From the NCBI GenBank assembly GCA_030220185.1, contig JASPKZ010007797.1:3330001-3394000 (forward strand): DNA of 64,000 nucleotides, in the 5' to 3' direction. Source of the DNA: Diploptera punctata. Its lineage: Eukaryota; Arthropoda; Insecta; Blattodea; Blaberidae. The position numbers were made by a program, and so were the translations under genes. Below the pieces are notes generated by a model, which searched no databases, was not told the origin of the DNA, and saw only the letters and a program-made list of their open reading frames with translations. Shown here in pieces: positions 1-11,164 of this stretch (positions are counted from its first letter, which is position 1; each line of letters begins with the position of its first letter).

Positions 1-415
1 CCTGCACGAGGTACTGCTGGTCCAGGATTAGTTAAACTCCTTACATTCGGAATCAACTTTGCGTTTTTAAAGTATTTTCTAGCTTTAACACTATTTTTAC
101 AACTAGTCCGTGCACAGGCTACTGTTTGAATGACAGTATAACAAGCGAAACAGTTAATGTTCACAGTTTGGAGTGGGGGAAAACGGAAAATAAGGGATGA
201 ATCATCTCTATTACTTTGTCAAGAGAAGCGGTGACACCTCAAATCCACATTCCAGAGAGATGAATTTCACACAGGGATGTCCAAACTAGATATTACATTT
301 TAAAATCTAAATTAAAAATATAAAATTAATTTGTTCATTTCATTCCTTACGCGGGCCATACGAAAAGCCATGGCGGGCCGGATGTAGCTCGCGGGCCGTA
401 GTTTGGACGGCTATG
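1..415 (-). mobile_element. hAT-type DNA transposon, right part (copy 1)
   Basis: This is the duplicate of the right part of the hAT element at 30612-31415. The GC-rich end (GCGGGCCGTAGTTTGGAC near 391-408) is the right terminal repeat. It is followed at 416-423 by ATTTAGAG, which equals the 8-bp target-site duplication before the left end of the other copy (30604-30611). The left part is beyond the window start. Confidence 0.75.
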
Positions 416-423
416 ATTTAGAG

Positions 424-1425
424 GGACTCTCCGAAGGGCGTTCTTAATAAATCGGTATCTTGATAGGTAGCGGGTAGAGGGATGTACATACATAGGAATT
501 CATGAGCTGTAGTCAGGACTTCCAGTAAGAATTCAAGTTACTTATACTCTACATAAAGGAAAGTCAATGTCACGGGTTACAAACAGTTTAATAAATCTAG
601 GAATAAAATATTAGCAAGACGAAATACGAATTTATATGAGAACATGTCAACCATTACTGGACTCATTTTAACATACTATTAAATAAATATCAAAAGTATA
701 AGATAGAATCTGTCAGTATTAATTTTGAGTTTAGATGCAACATTTACTAATAATCTTAGTTCAAGAAAGATAGATAAAACTCAGATTGTTTGTATTAAGT
801 ATTACTTTTTAGAACTTAAGTTTATTATAATTAAATATTCCTAAGTTAAACATCCCTCAAATTGAAACAAAACTCTACTTACGTAAACTGCCCCACAGGA
901 CGGCTAATGTGTTGTCGGGGCGCACCCTAGGACCTCACTCTCACTAGCCCTCTCTGGTTCAGTTTATATAGTATTCTTCTAGCATATTCTGTTCAGTTGT
1001 CCCCAAAATTCCCTGTGTCTTGTCGCAAGATAAACATATTATTTGTGGCAAATGTTCGCTGTTATATAAACATATTTCTAAATCTTTCTAAATGAGTTGC
1101 TACAATTTGTTTGTTCAGTAGAAGCTACATGATGATTTAAGATTTAATATGTCAATTAGTTAAATAAACAATGTAAGATTAATCCGGTTAAACCCGTGAT
1201 TTATCAAGTTAAGCCCCATCACAACAGGGAAACAGAAGCTCCCTCTACTAGACCACAACCGTCCCCGATAGAAACTTTGTATGAAGCCGTGCAACACCCC
1301 GGGACTTACTTGTATAATGAAATTAGATATCAACTTAATATAAATTAACCAGACGCGTTTTGCAGCCTTGTGATTTGTAGTAAATAAAGCTAAGAGACGT
1401 TACAACCGTCATTCATATTCTATAC
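424..1425 (+). other. Non-coding, intron-like sequence upstream of exon D copy
   Basis: AT-rich sequence with no supported exon, RNA gene or mobile element that I recognise. In copy 2 (31424-32425) the same sequence lies in the long intron between exons C and D, so here it is probably former intron. Confidence 0.5.
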
Positions 1426-1426
1426 A

Positions 1427-1552
<126 letters not shown>

Positions 1553-1701
1553 ATATGAGCTGCTTCATTTAATTAATTAATTTCCCTTATATACATAATT
1601 ATTTATATAACGAAACCTGGTAACATGTAGGCATTATGAAAATTAACGACATTATTAAAAAATCCTGACCAGGATCTAACTCTTTTTTTTGTATATTTTA
1701 G

Positions 1702-1770
1702 TTTTCAGAGGACAACCCGGACGATATAGTTTTGCAAGTTCTGGCTAATCTGAGAGGAAATATGTTGATG
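1702..1770 (+). pseudogene. Duplicated exon D of the small membrane-protein gene
   Basis: A 69-bp exon, identical to 32652-32720. It has acceptor TATATTTTAG ending at 1701 and donor GTAAGT at 1771. In phase 0 it reads FSEDNPDD then IVLQVLANLRGNMLM. Exons A-C are not found 5' of it in the 1.7 kb available, so it is either an orphan duplicate or part of a paralogue that starts left of the window. Because splice sites and frame are intact it may still be usable; pseudogene is a provisional label. Confidence 0.7.
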
Positions 1771-2184
1771 GTAAGTACAATTTCTATCTTTCTCTTTATA
1801 GTTAGGCTACTCTACGTGTATCATGTCGCACGACCTTTCAGGAGAGGATGCCATCTCAAACATACTTTATTGACCACACAAGTACATGGAGTGACTCACT
1901 GAATGAGATATCAGCTCAATGCCGAGGCCACTTCCGAGACAAGACGAAGATTAAATTTAAGACATGATACTTAGACATTACTACAAATTCAGGCGGTAAT
2001 GATAGGGTGATTATAATGGCCAAAATGGTATTAAAGGACAATTGGGGAATAAAGTTTCAAGATATTTACAATTGTGGGGAAGACCCAAAACTTATCTCCA
2101 GTATGTTACAAACAAAAATGTTTGTCTCCTTAACTGACAAGCCTGTATCTTATCTCTACCTTCACGCTATTATATTATAATTAC

Positions 2185-2600
2185 TCGGTCATCCCAAAAT
2201 TCAGAAAACAAAATTGCATATATAAAACGGTTATGCCGGTTGTATTATGTTGATGTAAAGCATGGACCCGTATTTCAAGCGAGGATACAATATTACGAGT
2301 AATTGATAATGAAGTTCATAGGAAATGTAGATGAACAAGTAGGCGAATGGAGCAAACTACATTACAGTAAGCTGTACGATCTTTATGGGAAACCACATTT
2401 AATAAGAAGAGTTAAGTCTTGTAGACACCCGATGGGCAGGATAGGCGAAATATGTGGTGGGGAAAGTATGAATTAAGGAGGAGAATTATACACAGGATGA
2501 TTGGAAAATATTAGCTCAGGATAGCGAAATATGGAGACCTTATGTGCGCGCGTCCATGAACCTGCGGGTTTTATAGCGAGTGAGTTAGTTAGGCCAAGAG
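2185..2600 (+). mobile_element. RTE-type LINE 3' fragment
   Basis: The degraded reading frame matches the RTE C-terminus seen in full at 15712-16212 (the ILPVILYG-like strand, the GGDDWK-like motif, then the RDVWR-like end). It finishes with the family tail AGTGAGTTAGTTAG. It lies in the intron between exons D and E, stopping 46 bp before exon E. The duplicate is at 33150-33545. Confidence 0.75.
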
Positions 2601-2646
2601 GTTGTGACAGCTTTGTTTTACAATTCATGGTCCTTCTTTGTTACAG

Positions 2647-2699
2647 GATGAGGACAGTACTAGCAGCAGTGAATTTGATGAGGATGAGCTACCGCCCAC
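2647..2699 (+). pseudogene. Duplicated exon E of the small membrane-protein gene
   Basis: A 53-bp exon, identical to 34988-35040. Acceptor TTTGTTACAG ends at 2646 and donor GTAAGT starts at 2700. It enters in phase 0, reads DEDSTSSSEFDEDELPP and leaves two bases (AC) that are completed by exon F. It is sandwiched between two RTE fragments. Confidence 0.7.
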
Positions 2700-2726
2700 G
2701 TAAGTATCTGCTCAGCACATGTTTCA

Positions 2727-2990
2727 CGTTCCAAAAAAACATTAAACTTAAAATATATGAAACTGTTATTCTCCCAGTTATATTATATGGGCTCTCACTT
2801 TAAAGGAGATTGAAGTTCTTAGGAAAGTTTTCGGACCAAAGAGAGACGGAGAAGACTGCTTATTTATGATATTTATAGGAAACCCGATATAATAACAGTT
2901 AAGTCCCATAGATCGGGATCAGCAGAGGTAGGAATGATCAATGAAAAGGGGGGCTTCAAAACTTCTGATACAAAAAGGAGAGGGAAAACT
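2727..2990 (+). mobile_element. RTE-type LINE fragment
   Basis: It begins with KIYETVILPVILYG, the same RT C-terminal stretch seen in other RTE copies here, then decays. It starts only about 27 bp after the donor of exon E. The duplicate is at 35067-35345. Confidence 0.65.
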
Positions 2991-3530
2991 GTTGGATTTT
3001 ACAATATGAGAATTCAAATTTGCCATACATTGTCTTTCCCAATATTAATTTTTAATAGGCTAGTCAAGCCAATATAGCTTCTGCCTGCTTCCTGACTAAC
3101 GGGATGTGGTTCAAATCCAGAAGGGGTAGAAAATTGCAATTCTTAATTTAATCTAATTTTAGATTTTTTCGATGCCAAGAATGTTGCGGTGTTTAATTTT
3201 TAAACGTATAGGCCTATTGTGCACCGGATTTTTGCAATGTACCGCAATGGGTCTTACATATGTTGAGAAAGAGCTTGATTCCTTTGATAGCGGATGATTC
3301 TTCGTTTGGGGGCGTTATGCCTGCCGCGGCCTCATGGAATAGGCTATGCATCAGCATCGAATTTCGAACTTCTTTCATCTTTTCATCATAACCACTTCAC
3401 AAACATACGCTGCTCTCTGTATACAATAGCCTACGTAATGTGGCGATACTTAACAATTGAAAATAGATCACATTAATGCCTTTTATCAGAATTCGAAGCA
3501 CTTAGAGTGCAGTTGTTGGCATTGGAACAC

Positions 3531-3533
3531 ACA

Positions 3534-3565
<32 letters not shown>
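3531..3565. repeat. (CA)n microsatellite
   Basis: About 17 CA units with one CT interruption. The duplicate at 35875-35925 is longer. Confidence 0.9.
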
Positions 3566-3566
<1 letters not shown>

Positions 3567-3659
3567 TACTCCATTTGTTCTGTTATTTTTCATTTTCGAC
3601 ATTACGTCGTAAACTTCAGAAAAAAACTTGGAGCAGATATAGGCCTATGCAAATCCGGG

Positions 3660-4043
3660 ACAACAACTATGGTCTCGGGGTAGCGTGCTGCCTTGTCACG
3701 CAGCGGGACCGGGTTCGATCCCTGGTCGGGACAGTTTTTCTGGGTGAGGTTTTATCGTGGTTTTTCCTCACCTGTAAGACAAATGTCAGGAAAACTTTAC
3801 GGCCCAAACGGTCCCGGAAATCATATGGCAATCGCAATCATCATCATTCATATTCATCTTAGGTTAAGCTTAGGATTAGGGACTCTCCTGGCGCACCATT
3901 ATCATCATCACCCACCATATCATCGGGGCAACGTAACTCCGCCTTCCAGGCGCCCCAACCTCAGAAGTGGGTTACAAGTACGCCATGCCAGGAGAGAATC
4001 CAGGAATGTCGAAAGACAAACCTGGGGCATTTGAAAAAAAATT
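3660..4043 (+). mobile_element. tRNA-derived SINE (SINE-1), near full length
   Basis: The head resembles a tRNA with Pol III boxes: an A-box-like region at GTCTCGGGGTAGCGTG and B box GGGTTCGATCCCTGG. It is followed by a body containing TTTTTCCTCACCTGTAAGAC and ATCATCATCA runs, a 3' domain with GCGCCCCAACCTCAGAAGTG, and an A-rich end. Related copies lie at 36021-36410 (segmental duplicate), 15262-15622 (- strand) and 47758-47905 (truncated). Confidence 0.8.
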
Positions 4044-4049
4044 GCTATC

Positions 4050-4720
4050 TGTATACTCCCGTTATTTCTTCTTCTTCTACTTCATGAAATTAGGCCTTTT
4101 GACCTGTTTTCACATCAAGTGGGATTTAAAGAATCTTCTTATCTAGTAAATGGGCTTCCAACACTTGAATGTCCTATTCGTTGTACTTTAATAACAGCTG
4201 GGGGATTCTATCTGTAGGCATTCTTTTAACATGTTCATACCAGTTGTATCTCATTTTGTCAATTCTGTTTGTTAATTAAAGATATTTAAGTATTTTCTAA
4301 TATCTCCATTTCTTTTTCTGTCCAAAATTGTCACACCTGCTATTGAACGTAAGAACTTCATTTTTCTGCAGCTTCTAATTTACTTCTGTCTGAACGGTTG
4401 AATCTAATTTTCACTTGCATATGTTAAGAGAGGCACTGCCATAATTTTGTAAAATTTTAATTGTGTTCTCCTCAAAGTTTTATTTTTCAGTGTCCATTTT
4501 ATAAAACTTACTTAATTTAATATTAATATCTTCTTTCTGGCAGTATGATACATTGTGTCCTAAATAATTAAAATTGTTCACCTGTTGCATTGTACTGTTA
4601 TTAATGCTGATTTTACACCTCATGTGGTCTTTCTCGTTGAATGCCATTACTTTCGATTTACTTTCAGAGATTGTCATATTTTATTTATTTGCTATTCCAT
4701 TTAATTTACACGCTGCTATT
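4050..4720 (-). mobile_element. LINE-B 3' fragment, (GAA)n tail
   Basis: Read on the - strand, it gives a decayed RT thumb and C-terminal frame (SKSKVMAFNEKDHMRCKI, VNNFNYLGHNVSYCQKED) like those at 17261-17710 and 42625-43407. It ends with a GAAGAAGAAG tail at 4050-4080. The element is 5'-truncated with no intact ORF. The duplicate is at 36415-37075. Confidence 0.75.
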
Positions 4721-4804
4721 TGTAAATTGTCTTCTGAAGAGCTAAGTAAGGACTGTCTGATCGTTATTTTTATTGTAAATATTATTTTACAATTTCTGAT
4801 TCAT

Positions 4805-4948
4805 CCAGAATTAAATCTACACCATCCAGGCGTAGCAAGCCATTGGCTGCTGCCCTCACATCACAGAGGCGAACCATCATCCAATCAGCATGTATCCATC
4901 CGCTACTTACTGTAGCCACCCACCAAATTCCTCACAATGCTGGGTAGC
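4805..4948 (-). mobile_element. SINE-2 fragment with internal deletion
   Basis: Matches the body of the complete SINE at 28868-29211 (CCTCACAATGCTGGGTAGCC). The copy at 37165-37378 still has the following 80 bp up to the ATTTCTTCCCCCATGG motif and the start of the tRNA-like head. Here the sequence jumps straight to TTATATTTATATG, so that part was lost from copy 1. Confidence 0.7.
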
Positions 4949-5294
4949 CATTATATTTATATGTTTTGTAATTTATTTATGTACGTATCCATATAATGTG
5001 TGTGTTTGTATTCGAATAGCACCCACTCCCCTTTTGTGCTTCCGATTCCGAGTTAGGCAGATATATGGTTATATTATCTGTTTTTAATTTACATACCACT
5101 TCGGCAGACCACTATACGTACATGAAGTATTGTGTACACATAGGAGTGCATGTTTGATGTATGAATGATAACGGTGAAGAGAAAAGTTCTATGAGGCTGC
5201 CTGGCTTAACGCCTCTTCTAGACATAGGAATTTCTAATTTAACGCAGGTATTGAAACTTGATACCACAATATATTATGTTTTCTTTACTTTCAG

Positions 5295-5319
5295 ACCACC
5301 AAGTTCGCCAGCTGGATGA
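5295..5319 (+). pseudogene. Duplicated terminal exon F (coding part)
   Basis: The acceptor TTTACTTTCAG ends at 5294. The first base completes a Thr codon, then PPSSPAG and TGA at 5317-5319. Identical to 37725-37749. A possible GTAA donor follows in the 3' UTR at 5336, so a downstream non-coding exon is possible. Confidence 0.65.
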
Positions 5320-6054
5320 CGTGAAGTGTTGTAAGGTAACAAATGTAATGGTAATAGACTAATCGAATATTATTTTGATAATATTTTGATTACTCGCATA
5401 GCATTACATTTGATGTAGGTTAGTTAATAAGTGTATGTACTTTGTGGTGGTAATTTCTCAACTCACTAACTTCAAGTCGTTCTGTTAAGGGTTTTCGGTG
5501 GTTTTCCCTTAACGTTAAGGCAAATGCCGGAACGATCCCCTAGTCTTCCACCAGTAAATGAACAAAAATCCCCATAAAATGTTTCCAAATTTTTTTGAGA
5601 AAATAAAATTTAAATAAAATTAAACAAAATCGTGTTTCATTTATAAAATTAGATTCAATTGTATGGGTGAAAACCATAACGGTATAAGTTACAAATAAAA
5701 ATGAATCTAAATATTTGCTGTAGGTATCAAACTGACGAAAGCAGTTGTATTCATCCACCTGTAGTTGATAGGAAGCACTACAAACTCTCTCTGACATTCG
5801 ATACAAACTGCACAACTCAATTTTCACAATTATACCATTATGATTTTTACCCAGACAATTTATTGTAAAGAGTTTGGGAACAAGTGGGTAATTCGAAGAC
5901 TTCATTCCACTTTATAACAGAGACTTCTCACCAATCATCGTGTGGTGAACGAGCTGCACAGGGTATCAAGCTCAAATAACAGTCATTTACTTACAACTGA
6001 AGGCGATTAAACCCTGTCTTATTCGCGCTCTCTCTCGTAAGCGAGAGTGGCTGA

Positions 6055-6165
6055 AAGATAATACGGTCTCGTGAGGAAAAAAACTTCCAAGAAGAAGCCT
6101 GTCCCAAAATGGATCGAATCCGGACCCTCTGCATACTCTGAGACCACATATTATGCCTATAAATA
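6055..6165 (-). mobile_element. Degenerate tRNA-derived SINE head
   Basis: On the - strand there is a tRNA-like segment with GATTCGATCC as B box, followed by TTTTTTTCCTCACGAGAC, which resembles the SINE-1 body. No clear ends are visible. Confidence 0.4.
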
Positions 6166-6941
6166 AACCGTTAGATAAAGGAGAATCGTATGCGGGAGAT
6201 ATTGCGTTCAAAACCCAGTATCGCGAATTGATTGTTTTTTTTTCTGATTTTCGATTGTCTTAAACGCAAATGTAGTGTTGAAGTTTCTTTAAGAATACAG
6301 ATTTCATCATAACTGCAGTTAATAAAGAGATAATAAAGTAAGGAAGTGCGAAAATTCAATCAACAGTTGAAAGTTAGATGTATAATCAGCAGAAGTGGAA
6401 TGATAATAAAAAGAAATGATAACGCTGTGTTCATACTTAATTACGCTATTCGTTCGCAGGTGGCTGCACCATCATTTTCATAACACTGCAAAACATTCCA
6501 AGCTACAACGAGACACTTTATAAACCAATACACAGCGCTCTGCCCTATCCCGATATAAAGATATACTCGTATCATCAGTTTTATGCTTAGTAGGTTTTTA
6601 AGGCACCGAATAACTTGTTTGGAGGTTCAACAAATTTCGGAGGCGTTTTTATGAGATTTTGTCAATTATAATTTTATTTTCACATTTAATGCGTTGTTAT
6701 TAGGACTATTTAACTCATACCCCAAATGCGAGTCAATGACCAATCACATTTCAATGAATTTTGATTTACAACCAATCACAGTCGTTTTTCACCTGGATTT
6801 CATCAATTTAATTTTATCATAATAAAATCAAGCTCCTCCTTTTTAGCAATATTTTGCAGTAACTGACTCTCTAAGAAATACGTTGAAAATGACAATTTAT
6901 ATATTAAGATGTAAGAATTCTAGAATGCAAGTGGCTCCCAG

Positions 6942-6944
<3 letters not shown>

Positions 6945-6994
<50 letters not shown>
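6945..6994. repeat. (TA)n microsatellite
   Basis: About 25 TA units inside MITE M1; the duplicate lies at about 39416-39471. Confidence 0.95.
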
Positions 6995-6998
<4 letters not shown>

Positions 6999-7355
6999 CA
7001 CGAATATCCAGATACTGCTTGCGAGATATAATAGAAAAACATTTGTAGCAATTGATTATACCACAAAAAAACGTAACCACTGCTTGCACTTTCTTAAACG
7101 TATTATTTGCCAAGTATTTGCGTTCCAGAAAAATATAATTGACATATGTACATCATAGGGCATCAGAAATTAATTAATAACCTAAAATGTTGGTTATAAA
7201 CAGTTTGATGTTTTTCACTTTTTTTCCACTAGGGTGGATTCTTACAATATTGCGATCCTTCGGCAATAAATAATATGATCAGGTTGCAGTGATGAACAAA
7301 TGAAACATAACAAACTTTCTCATTTGTTTTCAAACATCGCCGTTTACATTAAATA

Positions 7356-7561
7356 CTTACTTACTCACTGGCACTATCGAACCCGAAGGTTCATGGCCGC
7401 GCGGACATAAGCTCTCCATACATTCCTATCCTGAGCTAATGCTTTCCAATCATTCCCTGTATAATCTACTTCCCTTAAATCATAGTTAATGTTGTTCTCC
7501 CACCTCATTCTTGGTCTACCAACTGGGCGTTTTCCCTCTGGCTTTCCTACAAGAAGCTTCC
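7356..7561 (-). mobile_element. RTE 3' fragment inserted after the segmental duplication
   Basis: 206 bp matching the 3' end of the RTE LINE on the - strand, beginning with the tail CTTACTTACTCACTGGCAC. It is absent from the same site in copy 2 (near 39830). The target CATTAAATA occurs at both junctions (7347-7355 and 7561-7569), an 8-9 bp target-site duplication. This gives a polarity to the two copies and shows RTE activity after duplication. Confidence 0.88.
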
Positions 7562-7874
7562 ATTAAATATATAAATATTTTAAAATGACTATATTTAAAC
7601 AATGATTTGTGAGTAAACAGCTTAATTTTATTCGTTAAATAGTCCTAACAAATGCCGCTGTTGATTTCCAAATTCTCTAGATAAATTGGAATTTATTCGT
7701 GGCATTACTTATGATAAAAAAACAGGTTTTCGAGATTTTTGTTTTGTTTTAGTGGGACGATTAAGGGGATTTTATACAGAGTATCATATTTGATACCTTT
7801 GTCTCAACCATGTTTTTACCCTTTAATTGACGCGGCCGCGGTGAACTAGTGGTGATGCTCCTTGCCACTGACCC

Positions 7875-8545
7875 CGAGGGTCACGGATACGTTATATAAT
7901 AGAACTGGACAGTTAATGACAAATGAGGGAAATTTTGAGGAAGTGACTTAATTCAAATACCTATGACAATAATTACAAACAGTAATAAGATGCACAAAGT
8001 AATTAAACATTGGCTCAATTCTGAAAATGTATGCTATTAAGTTATGTATTACAGGAAATCTTAACGTCCCAACTTTTCTAAAAAAACATTAATCTGAAAT
8101 GTATAAAACTGTTATTCTTCCAGTTATATTATATAGATGTGAAAATGGTCTCTTACTTTACGGGTATCCGAGAATAAAGTTCTTAGGAGAAATTTTTAAA
8201 CAATGGGAGATGAACAGACAGGTGAATGAAGAAAACTACATAACACTCAACTACATGATTTTATGGAAAACCAGATATAATACGGACAGTTAAGTCTCGT
8301 GCAATGCGATGGGCAAGACATGTGTCAAGAATAGGAAATGAAAGAGGGGCATGTAACATTCTTGTAAAGGGAAAGTGCGCAATAGATAGGCAAAAGAATG
8401 AAATCGGAGAATAACAGTAACAATGATTTGAGGAAGATGAATGACGCAGGAAATTATTGGGAAAATATTAGTTCAGAATAGGGATGTATGGAGAGCATAT
8501 GTACGTTCGCAAGTGAACGTCCGGATTCGATAGTGTCAATGACAT
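7875..8545 (+). mobile_element. RTE LINE fragment (RT thumb to 3' end)
   Basis: Frames match the RTE copy at 17831-18217 and 15713-16212: GQLMTNEGNFGE, NSKYL-like strand, then TVILPVILYRCENGLLLYGY and the C-terminal YVRSQVNVR-like end. Frameshifts and stops interrupt it. The duplicate is at 40140-40795. Confidence 0.75.
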
Positions 8546-8759
8546 AAGTCATATTTCATCGCTATTTACTTATCAAATAAAATAGTGTATGTTGCTAAAA
8601 TTAGGGTTTTAAAGATTCGCTTCCAAATTCACCAAACTCTTCTTTTTAATGTTTGCCTAATAGATAATTGTAATTTCTATCAGCCATAGATATTTATAAT
8701 ATGGTTATTGAATCACTATGTATACAAAAAAAAAATACAGATTTGAATGTCCAAGAGTC

Positions 8760-8960
8760 TTCCAACTCTCCTTTTACCACTTGGTTTTGCATCATCTAAT
8801 AATATTTTAGGACTTCTATTATTGTCCATCCTGATGATGTGGTCCAGCACTCCAAACAGTCTGATTTTTATATAAATGACAATATTTGTGTTCTTGTATA
8901 TTACTTGTAATTTAGAGTTGGTCTTGATTTTACTACACACCATAATGAGTTTCTAGAACT
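8760..8960 (-). mobile_element. LINE C-terminal fragment (LINE-C-like)
   Basis: The - strand frame reads LDHIIRMDNNRSPKILLDD then KPSGKRRVGRL, the generic C-terminal GHxxRM...GRRxxGRP signature of non-LTR retrotransposons. It starts exactly where homology to copy 2 ends, so the duplication breakpoint lies at or in this fragment. Confidence 0.6.
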
Positions 8961-9347
8961 TCTATTTCGTCACATTTCCTGTCCTTAAATCCCTTTCCTA
9001 CGTACAAACTTTATAAAGCTTACAAACTGTATTTACTCAACTGACAATCAAATTCATCGTTTGAAATCGACAGTGGGGAGAAATCAATCACGCATAGAAA
9101 TACAATGGGATCAGTATAGTATTGGACAGCAGACGCGGGGTTTGTGCTGTGCGATAACGAAGGCTTACACGTGCAGACACGGGACTTGAAACGTGCGTTG
9201 ACTCAGCAGTATACGAGTACATCCCACGCATTCACGGTCGCAGTCAGATAATGTGCTTCGAGTAGGTGCTCGGTCGCTTTTCCTTGTGAACTGAATGACG
9301 TGTGTATAATGTAAACCGTATAAAGACTAATTCTTTTTCTACTGAAC

Positions 9348-10105
9348 AACGTGTATTTATTTATGATCAGTATTTGTTAACTCAGTCTGTCAGCCAAGTA
9401 CAAAGACTCTTTGAAACACGATTCCCGGGGTAAAAATTCCATCACATTCAACAGTTCATAATCTCTATAACAAATTTCACGCAACGGGAAGTATCGAGTC
9501 TAAGAAGCCACACAAGCCGCTTAGTGTTCTCACAGAAGAAACAATAGATGACATCGTTTATCTATTGAAGCAGTCTCCTAGAAAATCACTTGGGCGCCTT
9601 TCGCAACAAGTAGGAATATCTTATGGCTCCGTACAAAAAGCTGCTAAATTGTTAAAGTTGCATTCATATAAAATAACCAAGAGACATACTCTTCAACTGG
9701 GTGACCCTATTCGTAGGTGTACATTTTGTGAGTAGATGCTAAATAATATACATAATGGCATAATAGATCCACATTTAATATATTTTTCGGATGAGACGTG
9801 GTTCCATCTCCATGGTTACGTGAGTTCGCAACACAATCGCCATTGGGGTCCTGAAAACCCTAATACCGTACATGAAATGCTCCTCTATTATGCGAAAATT
9901 TGTGTATGTGTGCCATTAGTGGCGAAATAATCATAGGCCCCATTTTTCTTTCGGAATACAGTCGATTCTCGTACATATGTGAATGACATTTCTTCAGGGA
10001 GCGTGGTTTCGCATTCTTCCAGCAAGACTTAGCTACAGCTCATATTTCAGTGCGCGAAATTCACCGTATGCTCCATGACATAATTATTAGCAGTGCTCGT
10101 TCTCC
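9348..10105 (+). pseudogene. Mariner-like transposase, N-terminal part
   Basis: The frame starts STEQRVFIYDQYLL, a helix-turn-helix region typical of DUF4817-type transposases. It continues through HTH-like LGRLSQQVGISYGSVQKA and then the DDE block, with SDETWFHLHGYVSSQHNRHW (first catalytic Asp) and, after frameshifts, FFQQD.ATAHI (second Asp). Stops and at least two frameshifts make it inactive. The reading frame is cut by the LINE at about 10107. Confidence 0.8.
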
Positions 10106-10264
10106 CGATGGCGGCTAGCTACTAACACGCACAAGTTACGCTCCAGGTTTTAAGTTACTTTTCAGCAGGTGCCTTCGTTATTTCATAGTTAAAGTTGTAT
10201 ATTCGTAGTCAGTTTAAGTTTAAATTTATATCAGTTAGTGCCAAAAGTGTGTACATTTAACAAC

Positions 10265-10924
10265 ATGGGTAAAAACACACGTAATTCAAACAATGATTCG
10301 ACAAGTTCTACGGAGGAAGCAGTGAAACGTGTGGTGAAAGAGGCGCTGCAGGATCCCGGCACTCTGCAGGTGTTTGTGTCCATGTTGCGGGACCAGGTAG
10401 TGGCGGAACTGCAGAAGACCATCGAGGACAACACTAAAGTAATTGAGGATCTGAAAAAGACCCTCGATGAAAAAGACAGAAAGATTGAGGTGTTGGAAAA
10501 TAAATTAGACGATCTAGAACAATACCAGAGACGTCAATGCCTCAGAATTTTTGGTGTAAAAGAAGAGGCCGGAGAGGACACTGACCAGAAAGCCATCGAG
10601 GTGGCCAAAAAAATCGGTGTCGATCTATCAGTGACAGACATTGACAGAAGTCACCGTGTTGGTGTTAATAATGCAGAAAGACCGCGGGCTATAATAGTGA
10701 AATTTGTTAGTTACCGCAAGCGCAGTGAAGTTTTTCTAAGCAAGAAAAAGTTGAAAGGAAGTGGGGTCACTGTTCGCGAGGACCTAACGAAGTGTCGCTA
10801 TCGCCTGCTACAAGACAGTATACAAAAATACGGTATTCAAAATGTATGGACAATGGACGGTGCCGTCATAGCCAAAGTAAATGGCGAAAAACGCAAAATT
10901 AGATCTTCTACGGATATCAACTAG
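10265..10924 (+). CDS. LINE ORF1 protein (L1 ORF1p-like, coiled coil + RRM + CTD)
   Basis: 219 residues from the first ATG (10265). An open stretch begins earlier at 10238 but has no ATG. The N-terminus is rich in Asn/Ser/Thr, followed by a heptad-like coiled coil (around residues 45-90, with VIEDLKKTLDEKDRKIEVLE). Then comes an RRM-like part (RRQCLRIFGVKEE, IDRSHRVG) and a C-terminal nucleic-acid-binding part (KKKLKGSGVTVREDL). This order matches transposase_22/L1 ORF1p-type chaperones that coat the element RNA. No stops. ORF2 starts 240 bp downstream in the same transcript. Confidence 0.85.
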   Translation: MGKNTRNSNNDSTSSTEEAVKRVVKEALQDPGTLQVFVSMLRDQVVAELQKTIEDNTKVIEDLKKTLDEKDRKIEVLENKLDDLEQYQRRQCLRIFGVKEEAGEDTDQKAIEVAKKIGVDLSVTDIDRSHRVGVNNAERPRAIIVKFVSYRKRSEVFLSKKKLKGSGVTVREDLTKCRYRLLQDSIQKYGIQNVWTMDGAVIAKVNGEKRKIRSSTDIN

Positions 10925-11164
10925 ATAGGACCTGAGTGTAAAATATGTTTACTTTATTTGTCTTTTCTTTGCTAACAATTATATTGTTAATTTATTTCTA
11001 ATTTAGGTAAGTTTTAAGTTTATTATTTTTTATTTAGGACAACTTACTTGTTTTATTTTTATTTTTTAAGTTATTTGTTTAGCTAAATTATTTTAATTTT
11101 ATTAGAGTTATTACAGTACATAGTTTATTTTTACTTTCTGCTATTGGCAACATTGAGCTGACAA

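Larger units (their letters stand above)
6700..7648 (+). mobile_element. Non-autonomous DNA element (MITE family M1), copy 1
   Basis: The element is bounded by inverted repeats: TTAGGACTATTTAAC at 6700-6714 and its reverse complement ending at 7648. No transposase frame is visible. It contains a long (TA)n tract (6945-6994) and is interrupted by an RTE fragment (7356-7561). Homologues are at 39174-39910 and, on the other strand, 21885-22752. I see no clear target-site duplication. Confidence 0.7.

Noticed and set aside
3575..4034. Two overlapping frames of 95-113 codons
   Set aside because: They lie wholly in SINE-1, a non-coding RNA-derived element.
6883..7158. Open frame through the TA tract (also 39347-39634)
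   Set aside because: Alternating Tyr-Ile from (TA)n; no splice or coding signals.
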